NCBI GenBank assembly: GCA_002701385.1
Contig: NZVD01000087.1
Location: 113,077-177,076 of the forward strand
DNA from: Rhodopirellula sp.
Lineage (GTDB): Bacteria; Planctomycetota; Planctomycetia; Pirellulales; Pirellulaceae
Reading direction: 5' to 3'
DNA length: 64,000 bases
Below, one piece after another: positions 26,369 to 37,000 of the stretch. Position numbers and translations under genes: made by a program. The notes under the pieces are model-generated. The model worked only from the letters and a program-made list of their open reading frames with translations, did not search any database and was not told the DNA's origin. Position 1 is the stretch's first letter, and each line of letters opens with the position of its first letter.

Positions 26369-27025
26369 ATGTCGTTTCGTCGTTTTTCAAATCCGTTGTT
26401 GGTGCTGATGGTAGGATTGTTGCTAACCAATCAGGGCGATGCAGCGGAGCCTGTGAAGGTGGCGTGTGTTGGGGATAGCATTACCTTTGGAGCGGGAATC
26501 AAAGAACGCGAGACACAATGCTATCCAGTCCAATTGGGGCAATTGTTGGGCGACGAATTTGAAGTAAGGAATTTTGGCGTCAACGGAGCGACCTTACTGA
26601 AGCAGGGAGATTTGCCGTACTGGAACCGCCCCCAATTTAAGATGGCGACGGAATTCCAGCCGGACATTGTGATCATTAAGCTTGGGACCAACGATAGCAA
26701 ACCTCAAAATTGGAAATTCGCATCCCAGTACGGCTCGGATCTTATAGCGATGATCTCACATTTTCAAAATCTGGATTCGCAGCCTGAGATCTATGTATGT
26801 CGCCCCGTTCCTGTGCCAACCAACCGTTGGGGAATCACAGAGGAAGTCGTCAAAGGTGAAGTGATTCCAGCGATTAATAAGGCAGTGAAACGAACCAAAG
26901 GAGTGAAGATTGTTGATCTCTATAAAGCCCTCGCTCCGCACCCAGAGTTACTGCCCGATGGTGTGCACCCCAATGCCGAGGGGGCTAAGCTAATGGCCCA
27001 GGCAATTTACAATCAGATCAAGTAG
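26369..27025 (+). CDS. Exported SGNH/GDSL-type hydrolase
   Basis: The 218-residue product has a signal peptide (RFSNPLLVLMVGLLLTNQGDAAE) and the SGNH blocks in order: block I VACVGDSITFG (nucleophile Ser), block II Gly in NFGVNGATL, block III KLGTNDSKP and block V LPDGVHPNAEGAKLM with Asp and His. All catalytic residues are present, so it is probably an active esterase or acetylesterase acting on carbohydrate or lipid esters outside the cytoplasm. AAGGAGAG 6 nt before the ATG at 26369 is a strong ribosome site; an upstream frame to 26318 is less likely. Confidence 0.9.
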   Translation: MSFRRFSNPLLVLMVGLLLTNQGDAAEPVKVACVGDSITFGAGIKERETQCYPVQLGQLLGDEFEVRNFGVNGATLLKQGDLPYWNRPQFKMATEFQPDIVIIKLGTNDSKPQNWKFASQYGSDLIAMISHFQNLDSQPEIYVCRPVPVPTNRWGITEEVVKGEVIPAINKAVKRTKGVKIVDLYKALAPHPELLPDGVHPNAEGAKLMAQAIYNQIK

Positions 27026-27071
27026 AACCTGATTTTCCCCAAGTGCAACATCCTTTTGGCTGGAACGCGGT

Positions 27072-27100
27072 TCGGATTATTCCGATTAGGTAGTTTTTTT
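27072..27100 (+). terminator. Weak intrinsic terminator after SGNH hydrolase gene
   Basis: TCGGA (27072-27076) pairs with TCCGA (27081-27085) around TTAT. A run of seven T starts 8 nt later (27094). The stem is short and the spacing long, so this is tentative. Confidence 0.35.
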
Positions 27101-27157
27101 CGGGAACAAAGAAAGAATCCCTAGCGTCTTAATGTTATAGAAGTCGTGGATTTCGCT

Positions 27158-27170
27158 TTGCGCTGCGCAA
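27158..27170. promoter_or_regulatory. 13-bp dyad upstream of the giant-protein gene cluster
   Basis: TTGCGC (27158-27163), one T, GCGCAA (27165-27170): a perfect dyad about 130 bp before the first gene of the cluster. It lies in the only long gap upstream of that cluster and is a candidate regulator site; no clear sigma70 promoter was found beside it. Confidence 0.35.
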
Positions 27171-27299
27171 GTTTGAATTCACAATGAAATCAATACCCGT
27201 AAAACTCCTCCTATCCTTCCGTGGTTGCGTAATGTGAAACATGGCGGATTTGGTGGAAGAAGTAATACAAACTCTTTATTCACGGCGATGAGACTCGAA

Positions 27300-30200
27300 A
27301 TGAATTCAAAGCATTTCTTATTTAGTTTGGTATTTAGTGTTTTTTGGGGGCAGATCGTGTCGGGGCAGCAGGTTACAGAACCTGAGCGGCCTCCTGCCGC
27401 AGAAAGTCAGCAAGAAAGTGATGCAGACGTATTAAAAGAGCAGATCATTTACGTCCCCTACGAAAAACTTCCTCAGGTTTTTGAAAAACCGGCACGTGGA
27501 GTTTTTCTGCCGTACGATCAATTTCAGCAACTTTGGGATTCGGCTCGCAAGAATTCCAGCACCGAGGTGGATCAAGGGCCTCCGTTAAGGTCGCTAATAA
27601 CAAGTATTGAATCGTCAGCTGAAGTTCGTGGCGATGTCATGCAAGTTCGAGCTCAGTTGAAGATCCAGTTGTTAGGAGAAGGCTGGCACGAGATTCCGCT
27701 TCGGCTGGCAGATGCTGCTATTTCTTCTGCAAAGATTGGGGATGAGAATGCACGGATTGTCTTCCGTCCAGGGCAGGGATATTTTCTCCTTTTAGAGGAA
27801 ACTGAAACAGAGGCCAATAGCCTAACGTTGGATCTCACGTACGCCAAGACGTACGTCAAATCACCGGGGCTTAATCAAGTTGGCTTTCAGGCTCCCCAAG
27901 CGTCAATTAATCGCTGGAAAATTACCATCAAAGACCCAGGCGTGAAAGTAAATGTCCGTCCGTTAGTTGCGGCGACCGAAACACGCGATGGTGCAGATGC
28001 TGATAACGGGGAAACGCCTGCCCCTCAAGTTCCCACTGAAACAGTACTCATCGCCTTTTTCGGTTTAACGCCGCAGGTCCAGATTGACTGGACGCCTAAA
28101 AGTGAAGGAGCCTCAGGACTTACGGCACTTGCAACGGTACAGACTCGACAAAACGTTGTGATTGGCGAAGGGGCTCAACGAACTCAGGCGACACTGACCT
28201 ATGCGATTACTCGTAGTGAATTGACGGAACTTCAGATTCGCATACCTGCGAGACAAAAAATTGCGGGTGTTTTCGACGCGAATGTTCGCCGTTGGGATGT
28301 TGAAATCCAAGAGAACACTCAGGTGATCAAAGTCGAGTTATTCGAACCAGCCACCGCTACACAGAATATTAGCTTGGAATTGGAGCGATTTGATCTTGAA
28401 GTGGGGATGCAAAACGAAGCAGTCGAAGTCACCATTCCAGAAATTGAAGCCTTGGGGGTTTCAAGGCAGCAAGGGTTGGTCATGGTTCGAACCGAGGGTG
28501 ATTTGCGTGCGGACGTGACAATACGAACCGGACTCCTTCAGGTGGATTCTTCTCAGGTCGGTAATCAGCAAGGTGTCTGGGATTTTGTTTATCGATATGC
28601 CGCTCCACCCTACGAGTTAGTACTCAAGATCGAAAAACTGCAACCGCGTGTTTCTGCAGAAGAATATGTTGATATTCATGTGCTCGAGGACCAGTTGCGA
28701 GTCGATGTGACGACCTTGTTCAATGTAGAGCGAGCGGGAATTTTTCAGGTGGAATATAAAGTGCCTGAAGGATATACCGTGCGGGAAGTTCGCGGTGTTC
28801 AGGCTGGTAATTATCAGCCTTTGGTCGTCGAGAATCATCACATGGTGGAAAACGCTCCCGGTGTTTACCGAGTGAATTTTTCCAGAAAAGCGTTTGGTCT
28901 GGTTGGTCTTCGACTTGGCTTGGAAAAGCGACATAACGACGAGAACTTAGTTACCCCGACAGGTGTAGCGACAGAATACACATTAGAATTGGCTCGCGTT
29001 GTACCTTCTTCGGTAGAGTATGTTCGCGGTCGCGTCTTAATTCTTGCTCCGGAAGGCCTGCGATTAACACCTAAAGATACTTCCGGTGGTCAAAGTGTCG
29101 CGGTGAATGAAATTCAGGCCGAGCATATTGCTCCGTTATCCATCCGACAGAATGCTCGACCCGCCCAAGGATTTCGCTATGCGGAAGAGGTGTTTGCCCC
29201 AGTCTTTGATGTGGAACGTAGAAAACCGCACATTGAAGCAGGACAGCTAATCGTTGCAGATGTGGGCCAGGGGGAAGTCAAGTTTAACCTCTGCCTGCAT
29301 TATCAGATTCGCTACAGTGGAGTGAATACTTTCCGCGTCGATGTTCCGAAAGGACTGGCTGACCTGATTCGGAATGATTCGTCTAACTTCATTACTAAAA
29401 ACGTCATTGCTCCGGCTCCGGATGATATCGCAGATGGTTACGTTGCTTGGGAATTGAAGTCGAATCGTGAGTTACTAGGAGGCGTTCAGATCAATCTGTC
29501 ATGGAATGCGGAACTCAAGGGGTTGGACCAACATGGAGAAGATGTTGGGAATTCTGTAGATAGCGTGACGGTAGGCCGGCTAATGCCTCAGGGTGTAGAC
29601 CGTAGCTGGGGACAGATTGTCTTAAAGAAAGCCGAAAATCTGGATGTTACACCTACGGGTTTATTAGATGAAGCCGGGCAAGGCAATTTGCCAGTGAATT
29701 TGAGGCCCATCGACCCACAGCACGATATTCTACTTACCGGCGATACTGCCGGGGGGGCATTGGCTATGGAATTCCATGGCAATGATTGGGAATTGGGATT
29801 AAAAGTTCAGCGGTTTGAACTTAAAGAAGTGGAAAAGACGGCTGTCGAATTAGGATATGTCCGTGTGCAGATTGGTAAGGGAGGCAATGCGGTTGTTCGC
29901 GCAGTCTTCAGGATGCGATCGGTTGATCAGCGGATCGGTCTTACCATGCCACCTCATGCTGAATTGACGAACGACCCGCTGAGGATTAACGGAGCTTCGG
30001 TAGGTCTGGAGATTAACGATCGTGGCGTAGTCTCTAATGGTGAACAGAGCAATTACTTCATTCCTCTGACGACACAATCGTTAGGCGAAGTTTTTGTGAT
30101 CGAACTCGTGTATAACATTTCACAAGATTCAAATCTGATTTCAATTCCTCAATTCCCAGAAGTGGAAGCTGTAAATCAGATCTTTGTCGGTGTGGAGTTG

Positions 30201-31022
30201 CCAAAAGATTATGTCCTGCTGGACTATAGCGGCGATTGGGATGACCACTTGGAAGGTTCCTGGCTCGAACATCTTCAGACGCAACTGGTTGATCATGACC
30301 GTTACTTTGATGCACAACAGGTGATTAATGAAGTCGTCGCTGGCTATCCTGTATCAGATATCTATCCGTCGCACCATCAGCAGACGATCTATTTTTCAAC
30401 CATCAATCCTGGGGATTCCGTCCTAAATCTCACACTGAAAGAGAAGTCGCAGGTAAATCTGATGATCTTCATTGGGTTGGCTGTCGTAGGATTCGTTGGA
30501 ATTTTCCTCAATTTACGTAAGCAGGTAGCGTTGCTATTGATCGTAATAGCAGCATCTCTGGGGATAGCAATGATTAAACCTGTGCTGTCCAGTAGTGTTG
30601 AGATCAGTGGCATTCTAGTTGGTATGTCGATGATGGTGGTGGTCTGGGCAGTGAGGGACATTGGTCGTCCGTTTGTCGGCCTATCGAAGCTAATCGTTAA
30701 TCGCACGAAAGCGTCTGTGTCCAAAGAAGAAGCCGAAGTTGATGTGACGCCAGAGCCTGAATATTCTGAGGCTGAATTGGACGGTGAATCGGACCTAGAG
30801 GAGTCAGAACTTGCTGAACAAGCGGATAGTGGGGAATTAGATGGATTTCTTAGTCTCGAGGATGATCAAGGACAGGATTCATCTGAAGCTGATGGAATTG
30901 ACCTAGAGTCTCTTAATTTAGAGGAGCTTCCGGAGGATCCGGATGTCGGTCAGACGGAGGAAGACAGTAGTGATGAATCAGATTCCGATGAAAGTGATGC
31001 TAATTCGGGGGATGAAGAATAA
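27300..31022 (+). CDS. Giant exported membrane-anchored protein, unrecognised planctomycete family (module copy 1)
   Basis: I do not recognise a named family. The 1240-residue product has a signal peptide (KHFLFSLVFSVFWGQIVSG), then YVPYEKLPQVF...GVFLPYDQFQQLW, then about 950 residues of mostly beta-sandwich-like sequence. One segment reads LQIRIPARQKIAGVF...RRWDVE. Three hydrophobic segments follow near residues 1050-1135 (IFIGLAVVGFVGIFL; ALLLIVIAASLGIAMI; LVGMSMMVVVWAV). The last 99 residues (30723-31019) are very acidic, rich in Asp, Glu and Ser. Its VPY and RxW motifs recur twice in the next gene. The stop overlaps that gene's start (TAATG). I chose ATG 27300 because it opens the signal; ATG 27288 and TTG 27225 are also in frame. 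Confidence 0.75.
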   Translation: MNSKHFLFSLVFSVFWGQIVSGQQVTEPERPPAAESQQESDADVLKEQIIYVPYEKLPQVFEKPARGVFLPYDQFQQLWDSARKNSSTEVDQGPPLRSLITSIESSAEVRGDVMQVRAQLKIQLLGEGWHEIPLRLADAAISSAKIGDENARIVFRPGQGYFLLLEETETEANSLTLDLTYAKTYVKSPGLNQVGFQAPQASINRWKITIKDPGVKVNVRPLVAATETRDGADADNGETPAPQVPTETVLIAFFGLTPQVQIDWTPKSEGASGLTALATVQTRQNVVIGEGAQRTQATLTYAITRSELTELQIRIPARQKIAGVFDANVRRWDVEIQENTQVIKVELFEPATATQNISLELERFDLEVGMQNEAVEVTIPEIEALGVSRQQGLVMVRTEGDLRADVTIRTGLLQVDSSQVGNQQGVWDFVYRYAAPPYELVLKIEKLQPRVSAEEYVDIHVLEDQLRVDVTTLFNVERAGIFQVEYKVPEGYTVREVRGVQAGNYQPLVVENHHMVENAPGVYRVNFSRKAFGLVGLRLGLEKRHNDENLVTPTGVATEYTLELARVVPSSVEYVRGRVLILAPEGLRLTPKDTSGGQSVAVNEIQAEHIAPLSIRQNARPAQGFRYAEEVFAPVFDVERRKPHIEAGQLIVADVGQGEVKFNLCLHYQIRYSGVNTFRVDVPKGLADLIRNDSSNFITKNVIAPAPDDIADGYVAWELKSNRELLGGVQINLSWNAELKGLDQHGEDVGNSVDSVTVGRLMPQGVDRSWGQIVLKKAENLDVTPTGLLDEAGQGNLPVNLRPIDPQHDILLTGDTAGGALAMEFHGNDWELGLKVQRFELKEVEKTAVELGYVRVQIGKGGNAVVRAVFRMRSVDQRIGLTMPPHAELTNDPLRINGASVGLEINDRGVVSNGEQSNYFIPLTTQSLGEVFVIELVYNISQDSNLISIPQFPEVEAVNQIFVGVELPKDYVLLDYSGDWDDHLEGSWLEHLQTQLVDHDRYFDAQQVINEVVAGYPVSDIYPSHHQQTIYFSTINPGDSVLNLTLKEKSQVNLMIFIGLAVVGFVGIFLNLRKQVALLLIVIAASLGIAMIKPVLSSSVEISGILVGMSMMVVVWAVRDIGRPFVGLSKLIVNRTKASVSKEEAEVDVTPEPEYSEAELDGESDLEESELAEQADSGELDGFLSLEDDQGQDSSEADGIDLESLNLEELPEDPDVGQTEEDSSDESDSDESDANSGDEE

Positions 31023-34000
31023 TGAATTCGTCTAATCGTTTTACATCGTTACTGTTTCTTGGGATGGTCGGACTCGTCTGCAGCCTGCTTGGCACCTCAC
31101 TCGAAGCTCAGGTGAAGTCGCGGGAAATCTATGTTCCCTTTAAGGACTTGAAATCCGTTTTAGCGGGGCCGATCGAGCGAATCTATTTGCCGCGTAGTGA
31201 ATATGAGGACCTATTGAAGAAAGCGGATATTAAGCCGGGGGATACACCTCCTCAAAACACAGTGCTTGGTAAAGCTCGGTATGACGTTCGGTTGCACGAA
31301 GACTTTGCCACGATCAGAGCGACCTTGGAGGTGGAGTCATTGGCAGAAGGCCTACAATTACTTCCGTTGCGATTCGTAGGCGTTTCCGTCTTGAGTGCGC
31401 AAATCGCCGGAGTGGCAGCTCCGGTAGTACGCGCCTCACCGCAGCAGGTGAATCTGTTGGTGGAAGGGAAGGGAAAGGCGACAGTGATTATGGAATTGGC
31501 AACGCCCGTGCGACACTCTGCTGCCGAACAATCGTTCGCATTAGAGTTGCCCCACGCGCCGAACGAATCCATTGGTATGGTCGTGCCTGGCAATATAGAG
31601 ATTAAATCCGGTGCTAGTGTTGTTTCACGATCGATTGATGACCAGGCCAATGAAACTTCCTTTGAGCTGTTGCCCACGCCCGGCCCTTTGTCGGTCACGA
31701 TGTCACTCAACAATAAACGGTTGCAAACCGAACGTCAGACGATTGCTCGCAGCGTGATTGTAGATGAGTTGAATGAATCGCTAGAAAGGATTCATGCAAC
31801 TTATTCGATGGAAATCGTACAAGGAGCAGCGGCGGAATTTATCTATGAAATTCCGGTTGGTTTTGAAGTGACTAATGTGGATACGCCGGACTTGGCTAGA
31901 TGGTCAGTTAGCCAAGTCGATGGAGCCAATCTACTTAAGGTGGAATTTCGATCGCCACAAACGTCGGCTGTGACCGTGAAAATAACCGCCATAGAAACTT
32001 CCCCTTCATGGGAAGAGTGGAGTTTTCCAATGATTAAGGCCAGAGATGTGGAAGCATCAACAGGAGTGGTTGGGATTCTTGCTGAACGGCGTTTGGCAGT
32101 GGGGTCTCTGCAAGCTGCGGGAGCCATCCCGCTAAATAATGCTGTGCTTGAAAATGCCTTGCCGCAGTCCATTTTTATCGTTGAGCCTGGTGCACCCCCT
32201 CTGCAAATTCTCGCAACTTACTATGTGCCTCAGGAAGACTATTCGGTAGTTGCGAAGGTACTGCAACCTGAGAGTCAATTGAATGTGCAAACTAATACGG
32301 TATTAACGTTGCTTCGCGATCGTCATCAGGCTGCGGTGGATTTTTATCTGTATCCGGCTTTGGATGATCTCTTTGGATTTGATGTGCAGGCTCCGGAAGG
32401 TTGGAACGTAACAGCCATTGTTGATGAGAATCAAAATACGTTGAAGTACCATGAGACAATTGACGAGCAGGGTGTGCGACGACTGCACGTGAAATTTCCG
32501 GGACGCCGAGCGTTTGGGCAGTTACACCGTGTGACATTGATTTCAGACCGAGTTCCGGATGGTTGGCTGGAAAACTGGGACGAATATACCTTAGAGACAC
32601 CAGCTTTTGTGGTGGAAGATACCTACCGTAGTGCCGGAGTGATTGGCATTAGGGCTATTGAACAGTATCAGGATGTGTTTGAAATTCGAGCAGATATGGT
32701 GCAGGGAGCTTTTCCTTTATCGGCTTCGGATCGGACACGAGTATCGTTGTCCAGTCCTGTGGCACTTGCATATCAATACGATTCGACGGACTTTGCCGTG
32801 TCGACCATGGTCCGAAAGGTTCCCGCTCTTTACGCATCGAGACTAGCTTCCTTTTTTGATGTTCAACAAGGAGTCCACAAATCGTATCACGAGATCGCGA
32901 TTAACATACAACGATCTCAGATCGAGGAAGTCGTATTGGCGTTGCCGGCTGATTCCACACCGGAAAACATCACGATCAACGGTTTAGCTGGTACTCAGGT
33001 AAAGCAATATAGCTCAGAGGATGGTGGTCCTCTGCGTAAATGGACGATTCGGCTCAGTACGCCTGCGTTTAGTAATGTTACGCTCGGTGTTCAATACGAC
33101 AATCAAGTGGAAAATGACGAAGCCCAACTAACTCCGGCATTTCCAGAAGTAGTTGGAGCAGGTTATCAATCAGGCGTATTCTCCATCGAAGCATCTCCAG
33201 AGTTGGAACTGACTGTAGATGAGCCTGGACTCAAGCCGGTGGATGCCGGTGAATTGGCGGTGAACGGGTACGTGGTTGGTAAGCATCGAGTTGCAGCCTT
33301 CCGCTATACCGGAGAGTCTCCATCGATCAATGTAGGTGTCGAATACCCGGAACTTCGTGCCATCCCTGCTGTTCTGGTGAATCGAGCTGAATTGCTGACT
33401 TATGTTGCTTCACGCGGAGTTTATCAAACGGTCGCTAGATATTCACTTCTTACTAAGGCAGACTACGTGCGAGTCGTATTGCCAGGCGACGCTCGACTGT
33501 GGAGTGTTGTGGTTGATGATGTAGTTACGGTGAGACCTCAGAAGACCCCACGAGATGATGGGTTTTTGGTGGACTTATCTACTGCCGGCGAGGATGTTGG
33601 CAACCTTCGGGATCTACGTTTGATCTATGAAGAATCCCAGGGAAGTACAGGCGACTTTAGTCTGAATGCTCCGCAATTGTTCGAGCATGGGCGTAATCAG
33701 GATTCAAATACTGCTCCGCTCGTGCAACCGGCCCGAGTGAAGTGGCAAATGATGGTACCGGCAAGCTATCGATTAAGTTTGAAAAATGCAGATGTCATGA
33801 AGCAGACGAATACTCCCGTCCGTGTAACGCCTCAGGCGGCTTACCTTGGCGGTGGCCTGTTTTTGGCAACAGGTGGTCTGCAGTTCGGTGAATCAGCTCC
33901 AACATCGAGCGTGTTCGATAGTCAGATTGCGTCGGCTTATCCCGACACGGCCGATGCAGATTATGCGATGCCAATGGATGGCACGGAAGAATTGGCAGAG

Positions 34001-37000
34001 TTTGAGGCACCTACCGGAGCAATGGCTCCACCGATTAACTCAGCCGAACCGAAATCGGAATCCGTACCCAAATCCACGGCTCCACCAGGTCCGTTTGCAA
34101 ATAATGAAACATTGGAGTTGGATTTGGCCGAGCGAGCCAAGGCAGCGTCTCCGACAGATGAAGTCTTCGATTCACCTGCGAATGCCCCGCAACAACCGCA
34201 ACCGGAGGTTCTTGCGGATGATATGGAAAAGGTTCAGGAGGAAATTCAGGTTGATGGTGAATTGGCTGGCGAATCGCAAGGATTGATCGGACGTCAGTCG
34301 GAATTGGGTTGGGCATTGGAGGGACGTAATAGTCTGGATATTAATCTGGTTTCACGCGTTGACTCCAATGACGCGTATAAACTGAGTTCGGATTACTTGC
34401 TCTATGAATTCGGAAACCTTGGTGGCGTTGCTGCTGTTGAAGGGCAAGTAGTGCGAAAGAGCTTCGGCATAGTTTTGGGATGGGTTGTTGCACTCGTGAT
34501 CTTAGCTTTGGGGGCTCTTATCGTCCGAAAAGATGCGAAAGCCAAACGACGGTTTCTTGTCCTAGTACTCTTTTTAGCGATTGTGATTTCCGCTTTACCG
34601 CAATTTGTAGCTTATCGTGAGGTCGCCGAAATGATGTTTGCCTCGGTTATCGTTCTCATGGTTGGGTACATTGTTTTCCATATGCTACGCCCCGGGATGT
34701 CTTGGTGTTGTGAGGCAGGGGTTAGTAAGCTGATTAAATTCAGTGGAGGCAAGGGCGCCCGAGCAGGTTTGGTATTGTTACCCCTGCTGACTGGATTGCA
34801 AAACAGTATTCACGCACAGCAGATAGATGGTGTGATACCTGTCGATGTCCCTAAGGATGCGGTCGTTGTGCCGTATGACCCTTCAGCATTGCCTGTACAT
34901 AGAAGTGATGATCAACAGTTGTTGATTCCGTTGAAGCGATATACCGAACTATTTAAGCGAGCCTATCCCGGTTTAACTCTGGAACACGAGTACTTGCCCG
35001 TAAAATACGCCTTTAACGGCGTCGAGTATTCCACCTCACTTTATGAAGACAACAGTCTTCTGATTGAAGGAGTGATAGGAATTGATGTGTTCACAGATCA
35101 GGAATTGATCATCGGGTTACCGTTAGGTGATTTGGTAATTGAATACGCTACACTGGACGAAAAGCCGGCCCAGATGAAAGTGGGAGGACCGCAGGGTCCG
35201 CTGGCCCCCAATGTGGCTCCGCAAGCACAAGTTAAACAACAAGCCGAACAGCAGCAGGTCGTTCAGCCCGCACCGGTTCCGGTGGCGGCCTCTCATCAGC
35301 TCTTGATCTCTGGTAAAGGTCAGCACGAACTACGTCTGGGATTACGCATGTCGATTGCCCGTCAGGGTGGATGGCGAATCGCTAGTGGACAATTGCCGAT
35401 CGGTGTGAGCGGCATGATGAATCTCATGGTGCTTGAAGCAAATACTGAACTGCGTTGGAATAATCATCTCGGGCGAAGTGAATATAGAACGAGTCAGGCC
35501 AATGAAGAAGTCGTTTCCTCTTTAGGAATCAACGGTTCGTTTGATTTTCGTTGGCGGCCTGTGATTCAGGAGAGTCTGACCGATCGTGATCTAACCAGTC
35601 AGTCCGAATTGATTATCGATGTTCAGGAAGATGGTGTTTATGCCGACTGGTTTGTAAATCTGAGCTTTCGTAATAGCACCAGAGATTTGTTCCGCTTGCG
35701 AGTCCCGACAGGAATGAGAGTCGAAGCGGTGAAGGGGGCGAATATCCGCAGCTGGGAAGTCGTGAATGATGAGGCGGGAAATCAGGATATTAGTATTGAA
35801 ATGCTCGAAGCGGCTCAGAATACAGCTCAGCTTCGAGTTAGTCTGGTTCGCTATCGAGCACTACCTACAGGAAAGTCAGACCAATTTAACATTCCCGTTG
35901 TATCCGTTCCGGATGCTGTGTCCCAGAAAGGCACGATATTAATTCGTCGAAGTCCCATGCTGAATGTTGTCATAGATGCAGTTGAGGGGGTATCTCGTTT
36001 GGACGTGGATGAATTTCCGGGTTTACATCGAGTGAATGGGAACAATCAACCGGAAGCTCAGGTAATCACTCGAGAAAATCCACTGGGGATTCAGTCGTTA
36101 CTTGCTTACCAGTTTTCAGGGAATGCTTATGTTTTGACCCTGAGCGCGACAGAAGTGGCCTCGAGGTCTTCAGCCAATTTGAAGTCACTTGTGCGAGTAT
36201 CACCTCAGGAAATCACTTTGGAGTCGATGATCCGAGTATCTGATAGTCGCAGGCCGGTGCATCAGGTGCAATTGGTAGTACCCCAAGATCTGGTCATTCG
36301 ACAATTAAGTGCACCTGGTTTAGTCGAGTGGGCAGAAGATGAATACGCTGCCATCATTGGTAAGGCAAAATTGGTCACCGTGCTATTAGGGCAGGGGATA
36401 CAGGGCGGTTTTAACGTGATTCTGGAAGGGAAGTTGGAACGCAAATTAGAGAATATGACGACGACCGTTCCTTATCTGGCTGTGCTCGGTGTCCAGTCAC
36501 AGTATGGTGAAACCGTATTGCTATCGGACCCGTCGTTTGATGTGGAGTTGTTAGATGTTCAGCAGGGTGAATCTGTTGCCATGGCATCCATGTTTGGGTG
36601 GTTGCGATCTAATCAACGTCCTTTGGCTCGAACGGCGTTGAAATTCCGCGGCCCTAATTACGCCGCGAAATTCCAGCTAATACCGCGCGACGTCAGTGTT
36701 AATTGCCGTACGTTTACCAATGTGCATGTAACCGACCGCGCTGTCGAAGAGACGATTTTGCTGGAATACACCGTGTCGAATGCCGGTGAGCGTAATTTTT
36801 CATTCCGATTACCAAAGTACATGAAGGGGAAATCGATTATTTCCGCTCAATACGTGCAACGGGTGGTCTGGGAAGACGAAGCGGAGGATTCAGATTATGT
36901 GACCGTCCGTTTGTTGCTTGAAGATGAAGTTCTCAATGAATATCGAGTCTTGATCCAAATGGATCGTCAGTCCGGCGAAAACACCAGGCCTCCAATTCCT

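Noticed and set aside
33846-34286. 146-codon open frame inside the 2679-residue gene
   Set aside because: It is a frame-shifted shadow of a Pro/Glu-rich linker, giving an implausible Arg/Gln-rich product with no ribosome site.
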